Below are positions 26,442 through 35,291 of a stretch of 64,000 nucleotides of DNA, piece after piece. The stretch comes from Thermosynechococcus sichuanensis E542 (GTDB lineage Bacteria; Cyanobacteriota; Cyanobacteriia; Thermosynechococcales; Thermosynechococcaceae). Numbering within the stretch: the stretch's first letter is position 1; each line of letters starts with the position of its first letter. The stretch lies in contig NZ_CP032152.1 of NCBI RefSeq assembly GCF_003555505.1, positions 62,001 through 126,000 of the forward strand, given 5' to 3'. The translations under genes and the position numbers were made by a program. The notes below the pieces were generated by a model that was given only the letters and a program-made list of their open reading frames with translations, was not told the origin of the DNA and made no database searches.

Positions 26442-26512
26442 TCATCAGTGGGCACAGGCAGCGGCTAAACTGCAAGAACTGGGCATTGATCCTGAGACCT
26501 TAGAGACGTAGC

Positions 26513-26992
26513 ATGACCCCAACAACAACAGCGGCTCCCCTTCCTAGCCTAGCGTCTGCCTTTGGCCAGCCCAATTATCAACTGCGGGTGACCTATCGTG
26601 GTGCCAGTGATCTGCACATGGAAGTGTGGCAACGACCTACGGTGGCAACGCCCCATCTGGTGAAGCCCTTGCGTTTGGGGGGCTTGGGGGGACGACCTCT
26701 TGCCCTGATTGAAGAGCGAGTGCTGCGGCAATTGGCGCGATCGCGCGTGAAGCTAGGGAAACTGCCCCTCCATGAACCTCAGGTGTATTCCCTGACAGAA
26801 GAGGTGGCACTACGGCTAGGGTTAATGTTTCGGGTGTTGGCGCCGATGCGTAGTCGCGACAAGATGATGGCCTGCGTGATGGGCATTGAGGAAATGGGAC
26901 GGGAGGAAGCGGCCTATTGGTTGGGCATGGCACTGCATCGCCCGAATCCTCGGCGGGTCTTGGCAGCACTACGATTGTTGTTGCAGGAATAA
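26513..26992 (+). CDS. Small conserved protein of the cassette (DUF7680-like)
   Basis: A 159-residue protein with no catalytic motif. The N-terminal half appears to be beta-rich (YQLRVTYRGASDLHMEVWQR). The C-terminal half is helical and includes MMACVMGIEEMGREEAAYWLGMAL. I believe this is the small family found with DUF499 and DUF1156 genes in archaea and bacteria (DUF7680), but the match is from memory. It is the same strand as the ATPase and methylase. Its position suggests a structural or adaptor subunit. Confidence 0.6.
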   Translation: MTPTTTAAPLPSLASAFGQPNYQLRVTYRGASDLHMEVWQRPTVATPHLVKPLRLGGLGGRPLALIEERVLRQLARSRVKLGKLPLHEPQVYSLTEEVALRLGLMFRVLAPMRSRDKMMACVMGIEEMGREEAAYWLGMALHRPNPRRVLAALRLLLQE

Positions 26993-26995
26993 AAA

Positions 26996-27613
26996 TTAAT
27001 TTGGCGCCAAAATTTTAACGAGAATCCGCATCAAAGTCTCAAGATCGTCGGGAACGCGGTACAAGGTTAGGCCTTGTTGAATTTGCTTTTGCGCTCGATG
27101 CAGGAGGCCAAATTGCCAAATATCCCCTGTGGAAACTGCCCCTTGTAGGATGGGCTGCGGACTCTCTGTCCATTGGTCGAGGGCAATCAGTTCAACGGCC
27201 AGTTGAGTAAAGCCTTTGGCGAGGTCAGCATTTTTGGCTTCAACTACCAGCAGCTTGCCGACGGAATAGAGGTAGTAGTCGAGGGAGCCTTTAAGCTGGT
27301 CACTAACGATGAGGGGATACTCGATGCGCAGTTGGGCATGGGTGTAGTGCACCACATCGAGCAAGATAGGTGCAATCAGCAGTTCACGGCGAGCGGCTTC
27401 ACTGGTGAGGCTAATGTAGGGAAGGCTTTCTTGAATGCGTGCTTTCAAGTCCTCAAGGCGATCAAGGGCAGCAGTGGATTGCGGTAGCGTGAGCATAGAC
27501 CGCTGAAGGGTGTAGCCAAATTCTGCCAGAATATCCTCTGGCTCATAGGGCATCTCAAAGTATTGTCGAAAGGTATAGGACTGTCCGGGCTGGAGAATGG
27601 CAGGCCTAGTCAT
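26996..27613 (-). CDS. PD-(D/E)XK-like putative nuclease, antisense within the cassette
   Basis: A 205-residue protein of a family common in cyanobacteria. The likely nuclease core is GSLDYYLYSVGKLLVVEAKN near residues 108-127: an Asp, a hydrophobic strand, then Glu-x-Lys, followed by a helix with QLAVELIALDQW. It is the only gene of the 23-34.5 kb block on the minus strand. Its stop lies three bases from the end of the DUF7680-like gene. It could be the cutting arm of the defence system or an independent passenger of the Uma2-like kind. No target is known. Confidence 0.65.
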   Translation of the reverse strand: MTRPAILQPGQSYTFRQYFEMPYEPEDILAEFGYTLQRSMLTLPQSTAALDRLEDLKARIQESLPYISLTSEAARRELLIAPILLDVVHYTHAQLRIEYPLIVSDQLKGSLDYYLYSVGKLLVVEAKNADLAKGFTQLAVELIALDQWTESPQPILQGAVSTGDIWQFGLLHRAQKQIQQGLTLYRVPDDLETLMRILVKILAPN

Positions 27614-27750
27614 CTTGCCCTCTTTTGCTTAGTTCCTGCGGCGCTGCTCTTTTAGTGTAGCTTTTGGCTTTGGCTGCGGAGGTGCATACTGCATCCTTCT
27701 CGAATGGATAAGACTTAGGGAAGGATATTGTGTCTCTGGGATGAGCAGTG

Positions 27751-28434
27751 ATGAAAACAAATCTGGAGGCCATCAGGCAAGAGATCCAGGGCGCGATCGC
27801 CCCCGCAGGAGTCACTGTCGAGGTTTCACAGACAGGTTCTCAACTCACAGTGATTTTCAATCGCCCTAGGGATAAAACAGTGGACTTTACGGCTCTGGCG
27901 GATCAAACTGTGGACATCCTGAATCGGCAACCCTTGGGACGGATCAACTGCGTGAAATTTTATGGGCGCAAAACTGGGGGAACCCCTGAATGGGAATATG
28001 CTGAACCCCTATCCCCCCCACCGCCGCAAGCGGTTATTCCAAAAAAGCTGCAAACAGGTCTCTCGGAATTTGGGCAGCGGTTTCAGTTCTATAATCAAAC
28101 CGTTACAGCAGCGTCAGCCCTTGCGATCTTTTTCATGCTGCTGCTGGGGGGGCTTTTTCCGAATAGCAAGTGGGAGTACAAAACGGTGTATGTGAGGGCA
28201 GAAACAGTTTCTTCAAATGCGTACCCAAAGTTTTCTGCTAAAGAAGTTTCCCTCGTTGAGTTGGAGAGTGAAGTAGAAAAGCTGGGTAAGCAGGGGTGGG
28301 AGCTGGTGGATTCTTTTGTGGAGGATGAAACAGTGCATCCCAATTTTGGCAACGAGGAATACGTAACAGGTTTGCAGCCCAATGTGCGCCCCAACAGGGT
28401 GGTGTTGCTCTTTAAGCGCAAGACATGGTTTTAG
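27751..28434 (+). CDS. Single-pass membrane protein with DUF4177-like C-terminus
   Basis: A 227-residue protein. Residues 1-75 form a small alpha-beta domain (VTVEVSQTGSQLTVIFNRP) also seen in other cyanobacterial membrane proteins. One transmembrane helix lies near 125-145 (SALAIFFMLLLGGLF). The C-terminal part has the WEYKTVYV ... LGKQGWELV pattern of DUF4177-like domains. A GTG one codon earlier is possible. It lies 20 bases before the DUF1156 methylase and probably shares its transcript. A membrane component is unexpected beside DNA-modifying enzymes; it might be a membrane effector or unrelated. Confidence 0.65.
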   Translation: MKTNLEAIRQEIQGAIAPAGVTVEVSQTGSQLTVIFNRPRDKTVDFTALADQTVDILNRQPLGRINCVKFYGRKTGGTPEWEYAEPLSPPPPQAVIPKKLQTGLSEFGQRFQFYNQTVTAASALAIFFMLLLGGLFPNSKWEYKTVYVRAETVSSNAYPKFSAKEVSLVELESEVEKLGKQGWELVDSFVEDETVHPNFGNEEYVTGLQPNVRPNRVVLLFKRKTWF

Positions 28435-28454
28435 AGAGGGTTTAGACCAGTACA

Positions 28455-31331
28455 ATGACGAAACGATTGATTGAAGAATGGTTACCGATCGCCGACCTCA
28501 GCGAGGAAAGTGTCCGTGAACGTCGCTCAATGACGGCTCTGCCACCCATCTATTATCTTCATGTCTGGTGGGCACGGCGACCGTTGGTGGCCTCTCGCGC
28601 GGCGGTGTTGGCCTCACTGCTCCCTGCGGATAGCGATCGCGCCAAGTTCAAACATCTCCTCGGTATTCATGGCGATCCTGTTGCAGCCAGACGAAAAATT
28701 GATGCTGCCCGACGAAAAGGAGAACGCTTTGAGGGAAAAGCTTACAGTTATCCCAGAGCATTTACCTATAACCTCTCAGCGGCAGATCGAGATTGGATCA
28801 GCAAGGAACAACAAAAATTGGGGCTTACTGAAGTATCAGTCCTTGATCCAACAGCAGGAGGTGGCAGTGTTCCGCTTGAGACACTCCGTCTTGGTTTTCA
28901 CGTCTATAGCAATGATCTTAATCCCGTAGCTGTTTTGGTTCAAAAAGCAACCTACGAATGGCCTGCCAAATATGGTTCACAACTGCTTGAGGAATATAAA
29001 CGTCTCACAGATGAATTTCTCAAGCGACGAGAAGAGAGACTATTACCCTACTTTCCTGATGAACCCAACTCAAATGCTATCCCAACGAATTTCCTTTGGG
29101 CACGAACGATCACGTGTCCTTACTGTGGGGGGGTGATTCCGCTTTCGCCCAACTGGAAGCTGGCACCCGATGGTACGGGGGTGAGGCTAGTGCCCCAACT
29201 GGGTCAGGGGATCCATACCGCAGGGCGCATTTGCCACTTTGAAATTGTCCACCAAGAGAAGGATCAATCTCCCGGCACCGTCAAGGGGGGAACGGCCACC
29301 TGTCCTTACCCCGATTGTGGTCGGGTGATCGAGGGCAGTGAAATCAAAGATCAAGCCCAAGCTGGGAAAATGGGCGATCAACTCTTTGCTGTGATCTATA
29401 AAGAACGTCTGCTCACTCCCACCAAAACAGGCAAACTCAAGGAAAAATGGGAACGCGGTTATCGTGCCCCTCAACCCACTGATGACGTGACTGCACAGGT
29501 GGCAGAGGCCTTGGCCATGAAACTGCCAGAGTGGGAAGCCTTGGATATGGTGCCAACGGAACCCATTCCAGACGATATCAATGATGATCGCCCCATTCAG
29601 TATGGAATGCCATTGTGGCGAGATCTTTTTTCACCACGACAATTGCTGTGCCATGGCACCAGTGTTGAGGTCTTTCGGGAACTCTTAGCCGAGGAAGAGG
29701 CCAAGGGCGACCTACCTGACGTAACCCGCGCCGCGTTTGGGTATTTAGCTCTCTCGATAGATACGCTGTTAAACTACGGTTCTCGAAGTTGTCGGTGGGA
29801 TATTACGACATCCAGAGTTCGAGCAATGTTTGATCGCCATGACTTTGCATTTGTTTGGTCATATGCAGAAATGGCTCCCCTCATTGTCGGACTGGGTTAT
29901 GACTGGGCATTTGAAAAAACAGCAACGTGTGTTGAAGAACTGCTTGAACTCATCCAGCCCGCAGGCAGTTTGCCTCTCTTTCAAGACAAGGGGGCAGCGG
30001 CCACGCCTGAAATCACGATTACCTGTGGTTCAGCGGATGATTTATCTCATTTGGCAGATGCCAGTGTGGATGCAGTGGTGATGGATCCACCCTACTACGA
30101 CAATGTGATGTACGCAGAGCTATCGGACTTCTTTTATGTGTGGCTCAAGCGGACGGCGGGCTACCTTTATCCAGCGCTATTTACTCGCCAATTGACAGAC
30201 AAGGACAATGAGGCAGTGGCCAACCCTGCCAAGTACAAGGGACAACCCAAACCCAAAGAACGGGCCGCCCAAGATTACCAAGAACGGATGGCAGCGATTT
30301 TTGCCGAGTGTCGGCGAGTGCTCAAGGCCGATGGCATTATGACGCTAATGTTTACCCACAAGGCCACAGGCGCATGGGATGCCCTCACCAAGGGGTTGAT
30401 CGAAGCGGGCTTTGTGATCACTGCCAGTTGGCCGATCAATACTGAAGCGGAAGGGTCGCTGCATATCAAGGATAAGTCTGCTGCCAATAGCACGATCTTT
30501 TTGGTGTGTCGTCCGCGCCCTGCCCAAGCCAAGGATGAGATTCGCTACTGGGAAGACCTTGAACCCTTGGTGGGTCAGGCGGTGCGCCAGCGCATTCAGG
30601 AATTCCAAGCCGCCGGGATTCGCGGTGTGGACTTGTATCTTTCCTGCTTTGGCCCTGCCCTAGAAATCTTTTCGCGCCACTGGCCGATCCAACGCGGCCA
30701 ACCCCGCTCCGATGCCCCTGATCCCTATGGGGTCACGCCCGAAGATGCCCTTGAAGCCGCCCGCCGCGAAGTGAAACGCTGGAAGCTGGCACAGTTAACC
30801 AATGCCCAACGACTCCATGAACTTGACCCCCTCAGTGAATGGTTTGTGCTCGCTTGGGATGCCTTTCAAGCACCGCAGTTTCCCTACGATGAAGCCCTGC
30901 GCCTTGCCCGTGTGGTGGGTCTCGATTTGGATCGGCAGGTGATGGGTGTTCTCGGTGAGAAAAAAAGTAGTCAAGTGCTGCTGTGGGATAGTGCCACCCG
31001 TGCTGCTAAAGGTGCCCTCGGTTCTCCCGATGGCAGGCGCGGCATGATTGATGCCATTCACCATGCGGCTTACGTGGGGCGCACCCAAACCCTCGATGCC
31101 GCCCGAGAATTGCTCAGGGCTAATGACCTAGAGAAGGAACCGAAGTTTCTCGCTGCTCTGGAAGCTGTCCTTGAGGTGTTGCCCCCTTCGCGTACCTACA
31201 CGGGCTACGATCCGGTGCACGCGGCGCTGCCGGCGGCCAATGATTTTGAAGCCCTCGAAAATCTACGGCGACTGGCTTTTCAACAGCAGATTGATGAACC
31301 GAAGCAATTGGAATTGTGGCAATTGCAATAA
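28455..31331 (+). CDS. DUF1156 adenine/cytosine-N DNA methylase
   Basis: A 958-residue protein. The N-terminal DUF1156 region has IYYLHVWWARRPL (32-44). The S-adenosylmethionine site is DPTAGGGSVPLETLRLGF (131-148), followed by the NDLNP motif. A zinc-finger-like insertion has CPYCGG near 221 and CPYPDCG near 283. The catalytic DPPYYDNV is at 544-551, the DPPY form used by enzymes that methylate exocyclic amino groups. The large size and the order SAM site then DPPY fit other DUF1156 methylases. In a defence setting it would mark self DNA. Its recognition sequence cannot be read from the sequence. Confidence 0.85.
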   Translation: MTKRLIEEWLPIADLSEESVRERRSMTALPPIYYLHVWWARRPLVASRAAVLASLLPADSDRAKFKHLLGIHGDPVAARRKIDAARRKGERFEGKAYSYPRAFTYNLSAADRDWISKEQQKLGLTEVSVLDPTAGGGSVPLETLRLGFHVYSNDLNPVAVLVQKATYEWPAKYGSQLLEEYKRLTDEFLKRREERLLPYFPDEPNSNAIPTNFLWARTITCPYCGGVIPLSPNWKLAPDGTGVRLVPQLGQGIHTAGRICHFEIVHQEKDQSPGTVKGGTATCPYPDCGRVIEGSEIKDQAQAGKMGDQLFAVIYKERLLTPTKTGKLKEKWERGYRAPQPTDDVTAQVAEALAMKLPEWEALDMVPTEPIPDDINDDRPIQYGMPLWRDLFSPRQLLCHGTSVEVFRELLAEEEAKGDLPDVTRAAFGYLALSIDTLLNYGSRSCRWDITTSRVRAMFDRHDFAFVWSYAEMAPLIVGLGYDWAFEKTATCVEELLELIQPAGSLPLFQDKGAAATPEITITCGSADDLSHLADASVDAVVMDPPYYDNVMYAELSDFFYVWLKRTAGYLYPALFTRQLTDKDNEAVANPAKYKGQPKPKERAAQDYQERMAAIFAECRRVLKADGIMTLMFTHKATGAWDALTKGLIEAGFVITASWPINTEAEGSLHIKDKSAANSTIFLVCRPRPAQAKDEIRYWEDLEPLVGQAVRQRIQEFQAAGIRGVDLYLSCFGPALEIFSRHWPIQRGQPRSDAPDPYGVTPEDALEAARREVKRWKLAQLTNAQRLHELDPLSEWFVLAWDAFQAPQFPYDEALRLARVVGLDLDRQVMGVLGEKKSSQVLLWDSATRAAKGALGSPDGRRGMIDAIHHAAYVGRTQTLDAARELLRANDLEKEPKFLAALEAVLEVLPPSRTYTGYDPVHAALPAANDFEALENLRRLAFQQQIDEPKQLELWQLQ

Positions 31332-31333
31332 AA

Positions 31334-34300
31334 ATGCTTGCGCAATTACGTGAATATCCGTGGCAGCCCAAATATAGCCCCGACACCTGTGAAAACGTGG
31401 TAGAGGCTTTCTATATCCCAGCGTTGTGCTGTGCTATCCGCTACTGGCGCACCACGGGTTATTTTCAGGCAACGGCCTTGGCAATGGCCATGCGTGGTAT
31501 TGAGGGGCTGATTCGCAACCGAGGGCAGATGCGCCTAATTGTTGGCTGTACACTGGCACCCGAAGAGGCTCTGGCGATCGCCCGAGGGCATGAATTGCGA
31601 CAGGTGATCCACCAGCATTTGGTGCAGATTCCCCTTGAGCCACCCGATCGCGCCGCCGAAGATGCCCTAGAACTTTTGGCATGGATGATTCAACAGCAAA
31701 TTTTGGATGTGCAGGTGGCCATCCCCTGTGATGCGCAACGACAGCCCTTGGCGGGCACTGTGCTGTTCCATGAAAAGGCGGGCATTTTAGAAGATAGGGT
31801 GGGCGATCGCTTGGCCTTTAATGGTGGCATTAACGAAACCCTCCAAGGCTGGCGCCACAATTGGGACAGCTTTCATGTCTATACCAGTTGGCAGTTGCCA
31901 GAACATGTAGAGGCGGAAGAACAAAGCTTTGCTCGACTGTGGCAGGGGCGATCGCGCCGTGCCCTTGTGCTGAGTGTGCCGGCTGCCCTAGAGGCAAAGT
32001 TGCTGCCCTTTGCTCCACCCAGTGGTCAACTGCCCCGCCGCCTGCGGGAAACCCCCACCCTCTATACCCCGCAAGTTGCACAACCTGCCCCCACCCCTGA
32101 CCCCCCCCTGACTGCGTCGCCCCGTGCCTTGGTCTGGCATTATCTGTACGATGCGCCGCGTCATTCCCCAGCGGGCGATCGCGTGGGCGAAGCCACCTGT
32201 GCTGTCAAACCTTGGCCGCATCAAATCCGTGCCTTTCAACGGTTGTGGCAGCGGTGGCCACCGAAACTGCTCATTGCCGATGAAGTGGGTCTCGGTAAGA
32301 CGATTCAAGCGGGTCTCCTGCTGCGGCAGGCATGGCTGAGTGGACGGGCAAAGCGGATTTTAATTCTTGCTCCTGCTGCACTTCTCCAGCAGTGGCAGGT
32401 GGAACTGCGGGAAAAATTTAATCTCCACTGGCCAATCTACGATGGCAAGGCACTGCGCTGGCTGGCAACCCCCGGCTGGCATCAACCCACGGAGCAAACC
32501 GTCAGTCGTGACCAGTGGCACCAACAGCCCTGTGTGTTGGTCTCTAGCCAACTGGTGCGGCGCCAAGAGCGATCGCGAGAACTTCTACAGGCAGAGCCTT
32601 GGGATTTAGTCATTCTCGATGAAGCCCACCATGCGCGACGGCAAGGCCTCTCCCGCGATCGCCCCAACCAATTGCTGCGGCTGATGCAGCAACTCAAAGA
32701 CCGCACCCAAGGTCTCGTGCTGCTCACGGCTACCCCCATGCAAGTCGATCCGATCGAAGTTTGGGATTTGCTCAATCTCTTAGGCTTGCCCCCAGAGTGG
32801 ACAGCAGAGCAGTTTTGTCGCTTTTTTGAACTGACAACCACACCTGCCCCGAGCCGCGACGACTGGCAAACACTGGCGCACCTCTTCAAAGCCATGGAAC
32901 GCTACTATGGCCCGATGCCCCTCGACATTGCTCAGCAATACGTTCCTCAGCGGCGCATTGCCCAGAAAATTCTGACGGCGCTGCGGGATGTCTCCTCGAT
33001 TCCGCTACAAAAACTCGAGAGTGATCAACGCCAAGCTGCCCTGCGGATTCTGCGGGCCTATAGTCCAGTGCGGCTCTTGATTTCCCGCCACACCCGCGAT
33101 CTATTGCGGGCTTACCATCGAGCGGGCAAGCTCACCACGCCCATTGCTCAACGCCATGTTCAGGATGAGTTCATTTTCCTGTCTGCGGCTGAACGTCAGG
33201 TCTATGAAGCTGTGGAAGATTACATTGCCACCACGTACAACAATGCGGCGGCTGGCGATCGCAATGCCATTGGCTTCGTGATGACCATTTACCGCAAGCG
33301 CCTAGCCAGTAGTTTCTATGCTTTGGCTCAAACCTTGGGCGATCGCCTTGCCAAACTCCAAGGTGCCAGTACCCCTAGCCTTGCCACCGCTGAAAACCTC
33401 GCCGATGAACTAGAAGCCGGTATCGAAAGCGACCACACCACCGATTGGGAAACTGCCGCCCTCAACTACGAAGAAGCCAATGAACTGGAAAAGCTACTCC
33501 GTCAAGTGCAGGCACTGCCTACTGACACCAAAACCCAAGTCCTGAAACGGGTGATTCAACAACTACAGACAGCGGGCTATCCCCAAGTTATTGTCTTTAC
33601 GCAATTTACGGACACCCTTGACTTTTTGCGGCAGGAACTCACGGCCAGTATGGGGCTGCGGATTCTCTGTTTTTCGGGGCGGGGGGGCGAAGTTTTTGCT
33701 GAGGACAAGGGGTGGCTACCGATTAGTCGCGAGGAAACCAAGCGCCGCTTTCGCGATCGCGCTGCGGATGTGCTGCTGTGTACCGATGCCGCCGCCGAAG
33801 GGTTAAATTTTCAGTTTTGTGGTGCCCTAATCAACTACGATTTGCCCTGGAATCCGATGCGCGTTGAGCAACGCATTGGTCGGATCGATCGCCTTGGCCA
33901 AGCCTACCCCCAGATTCAGATTTACAACCTGCACTATGCCGATACGGTTGAAACCGATGTCTTTCTCGCCCTGAGCGATCGCATTGCCCAGTTCAAAACC
34001 TTTGTCGGCAATTTGCAGCCCATTTTGTCGCTCCAGCCCGTTTTGGCTAATCTGCAAAGCACCATTACTACCCTGATTTTTAGTCGTCGCCAAGAACGGC
34101 AGCAACAGCAGGCACAACTGGTGGAACAACTAGCCGCCATGGCCGCCACCTCACCAACGGCGACGGTTGATCTCGATCCTGTCCCTGATTTGGACTTGAG
34201 CCTACCCCCCCAGTCTGAACCCGCCTATACCCTAGCCGACTTGCGATCGCTCCTTGAGCAACCCCACCTGCTACCACCGGGGGTCACCGTTCAAGTTGGC

Positions 34301-34519
34301 CTTGATCGCAAAGATGTGGCCTACCTCGCCCCTGGTCTGCTTCAAGCGGTGCGGGTCACCACCGATCCTGAGTATTACGATCAGCACTGTGATAGCGTTG
34401 AACTCTGGTCGCCGGGCAATCCCCTTTTCCCGAAACTAGAGATGATTCCCGAACCACTTCCTGCCCAAGGCCTTAGTCGTGGTGAATTTCTAGGGTTGCT
34501 TGGCGATCGCCAAAAATAG
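31334..34519 (+). CDS. PLD-domain SNF2-type DEAH helicase of the cassette
   Basis: A 1061-residue protein whose ATG lies two bases after the methylase stop; a GTG 18 bases upstream is an alternative. The N-terminal 250 residues resemble a phospholipase-D-type nuclease, with HEKAGILED at 146-154 and NGGINET just after, one HxK half-site. The SNF2-like motor follows: DEVGLGKT near 316-323, DEAHH from 429, LLTATPMQ, and the C-terminal helicase motif RIGRIDRLGQ. It would be a DNA-translocating nuclease coupled to the methylase. The last 47 bases overlap the convergent pipY gene. Confidence 0.85.
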   Translation: MLAQLREYPWQPKYSPDTCENVVEAFYIPALCCAIRYWRTTGYFQATALAMAMRGIEGLIRNRGQMRLIVGCTLAPEEALAIARGHELRQVIHQHLVQIPLEPPDRAAEDALELLAWMIQQQILDVQVAIPCDAQRQPLAGTVLFHEKAGILEDRVGDRLAFNGGINETLQGWRHNWDSFHVYTSWQLPEHVEAEEQSFARLWQGRSRRALVLSVPAALEAKLLPFAPPSGQLPRRLRETPTLYTPQVAQPAPTPDPPLTASPRALVWHYLYDAPRHSPAGDRVGEATCAVKPWPHQIRAFQRLWQRWPPKLLIADEVGLGKTIQAGLLLRQAWLSGRAKRILILAPAALLQQWQVELREKFNLHWPIYDGKALRWLATPGWHQPTEQTVSRDQWHQQPCVLVSSQLVRRQERSRELLQAEPWDLVILDEAHHARRQGLSRDRPNQLLRLMQQLKDRTQGLVLLTATPMQVDPIEVWDLLNLLGLPPEWTAEQFCRFFELTTTPAPSRDDWQTLAHLFKAMERYYGPMPLDIAQQYVPQRRIAQKILTALRDVSSIPLQKLESDQRQAALRILRAYSPVRLLISRHTRDLLRAYHRAGKLTTPIAQRHVQDEFIFLSAAERQVYEAVEDYIATTYNNAAAGDRNAIGFVMTIYRKRLASSFYALAQTLGDRLAKLQGASTPSLATAENLADELEAGIESDHTTDWETAALNYEEANELEKLLRQVQALPTDTKTQVLKRVIQQLQTAGYPQVIVFTQFTDTLDFLRQELTASMGLRILCFSGRGGEVFAEDKGWLPISREETKRRFRDRAADVLLCTDAAAEGLNFQFCGALINYDLPWNPMRVEQRIGRIDRLGQAYPQIQIYNLHYADTVETDVFLALSDRIAQFKTFVGNLQPILSLQPVLANLQSTITTLIFSRRQERQQQQAQLVEQLAAMAATSPTATVDLDPVPDLDLSLPPQSEPAYTLADLRSLLEQPHLLPPGVTVQVGLDRKDVAYLAPGLLQAVRVTTDPEYYDQHCDSVELWSPGNPLFPKLEMIPEPLPAQGLSRGEFLGLLGDRQK

Positions 34520-35195
34520 CCGTGCCAATGCGCACCATGGTTGCCCCAGCTTGCACCGCAAGGGGATAGTCTTGGGTCATGCCCATGGAATACTCCTGCC
34601 ACTGAAGCTGCTGCCACGGTTTTGTCCGAAGTTCCTCACCCCAAGCCCGCAATTCTTGAAAGACCTGCAATTGTTCTGAGGAGGACAATCCCAAGGGGAG
34701 GATCGTCATTAGGCCGCAGCAGCGCAGATGGGAGAGGGCATCGAGTTGGGGCAGGGCGTCTTCAAGTTCTGCTTTTTCCCAGCCATACTTTTTGGGGTCG
34801 GGGCGGAGCTTCACCTGCAATAGACAGCGGGGACTGGGGGTGTCGCTTTCCCTAAGAATGGTATTGATGCGCTCCGCCAATTGCCAGCGGTCAACGGAGT
34901 GAATCCAGTCAAAGAGTTGCAGCGCCTGCCGCACTTTATTGGTTTGCAGATGACCAATGAGATGCCAGGTAATATCCGTGAGGTCAGCCAATTCAGCACG
35001 TTTGCTGGCAGCTTCCTGAACGCGACTTTCGCCAAAATCCCGAATGCCCGCCTCGTAGGCAGCCCGAATAGCAGCCGCTGGCATAAACTTGCTCACGGCA
35101 ATCAAACGAACATGGGGGGGAAGTGTGGATTTGAGGTGGGTGGCGCGATCGCGAATTTCAGCAGCGGATAACACAGGCAATTGGCCAGAAAGCAT
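34473..35195 (-). CDS. pipY: YggS/PipY family pyridoxal-phosphate-binding protein
   Basis: A 240-residue member of the YggS/PROSC family, which binds PLP and helps control vitamin B6 and amino-acid homeostasis without known enzyme activity. The PLP lysine is Lys36 in LIAVSKFMPA. Further motifs are DFGESRVQEA, WHLIGHLQTNK and SMGMTQDYPLAV. In many cyanobacteria this gene follows pipX. No pipX is found upstream here, where only 96 bases separate it from the divergent gene at 35292. Its 3' end overlaps the helicase gene, so the accessory cassette abuts a core gene directly. Confidence 0.92.
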   Translation of the reverse strand: MLSGQLPVLSAAEIRDRATHLKSTLPPHVRLIAVSKFMPAAAIRAAYEAGIRDFGESRVQEAASKRAELADLTDITWHLIGHLQTNKVRQALQLFDWIHSVDRWQLAERINTILRESDTPSPRCLLQVKLRPDPKKYGWEKAELEDALPQLDALSHLRCCGLMTILPLGLSSSEQLQVFQELRAWGEELRTKPWQQLQWQEYSMGMTQDYPLAVQAGATMVRIGTAIFGDRQATLEIHHD

Positions 35196-35221
35196 GCTTT
35201 TTGATCGTAAAACCCTGTTGC

Positions 35222-35291
35222 CAAAAGTGAAACCATGGCATGATTTTCAGTCTCCTTGCCTAGGCTAGAGGGTAGGATTCAGAACGCTTCC
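35222..35291 (+). repeat. Leader repeat, copy 1
   Basis: Seventy bases directly before the ATG of the 498-residue gene. They include AAAGTGAAAC, ATGGCATGATTTTCAGTCT and GAGGGTAGGATT, all of which recur at 37014-37075 before the repeat gene. The start codons of the two genes align when the leaders are aligned, apart from one eight-base gap. This supports both start choices and a shared promoter or untranslated leader. Confidence 0.85.

Noticed and set aside
23196-34519. Assignment to classical DISARM or BREX
   Set aside because: No DrmB-like DUF1998 gene, BrxL protease or PglZ phosphatase is visible; only the general logic is shared.
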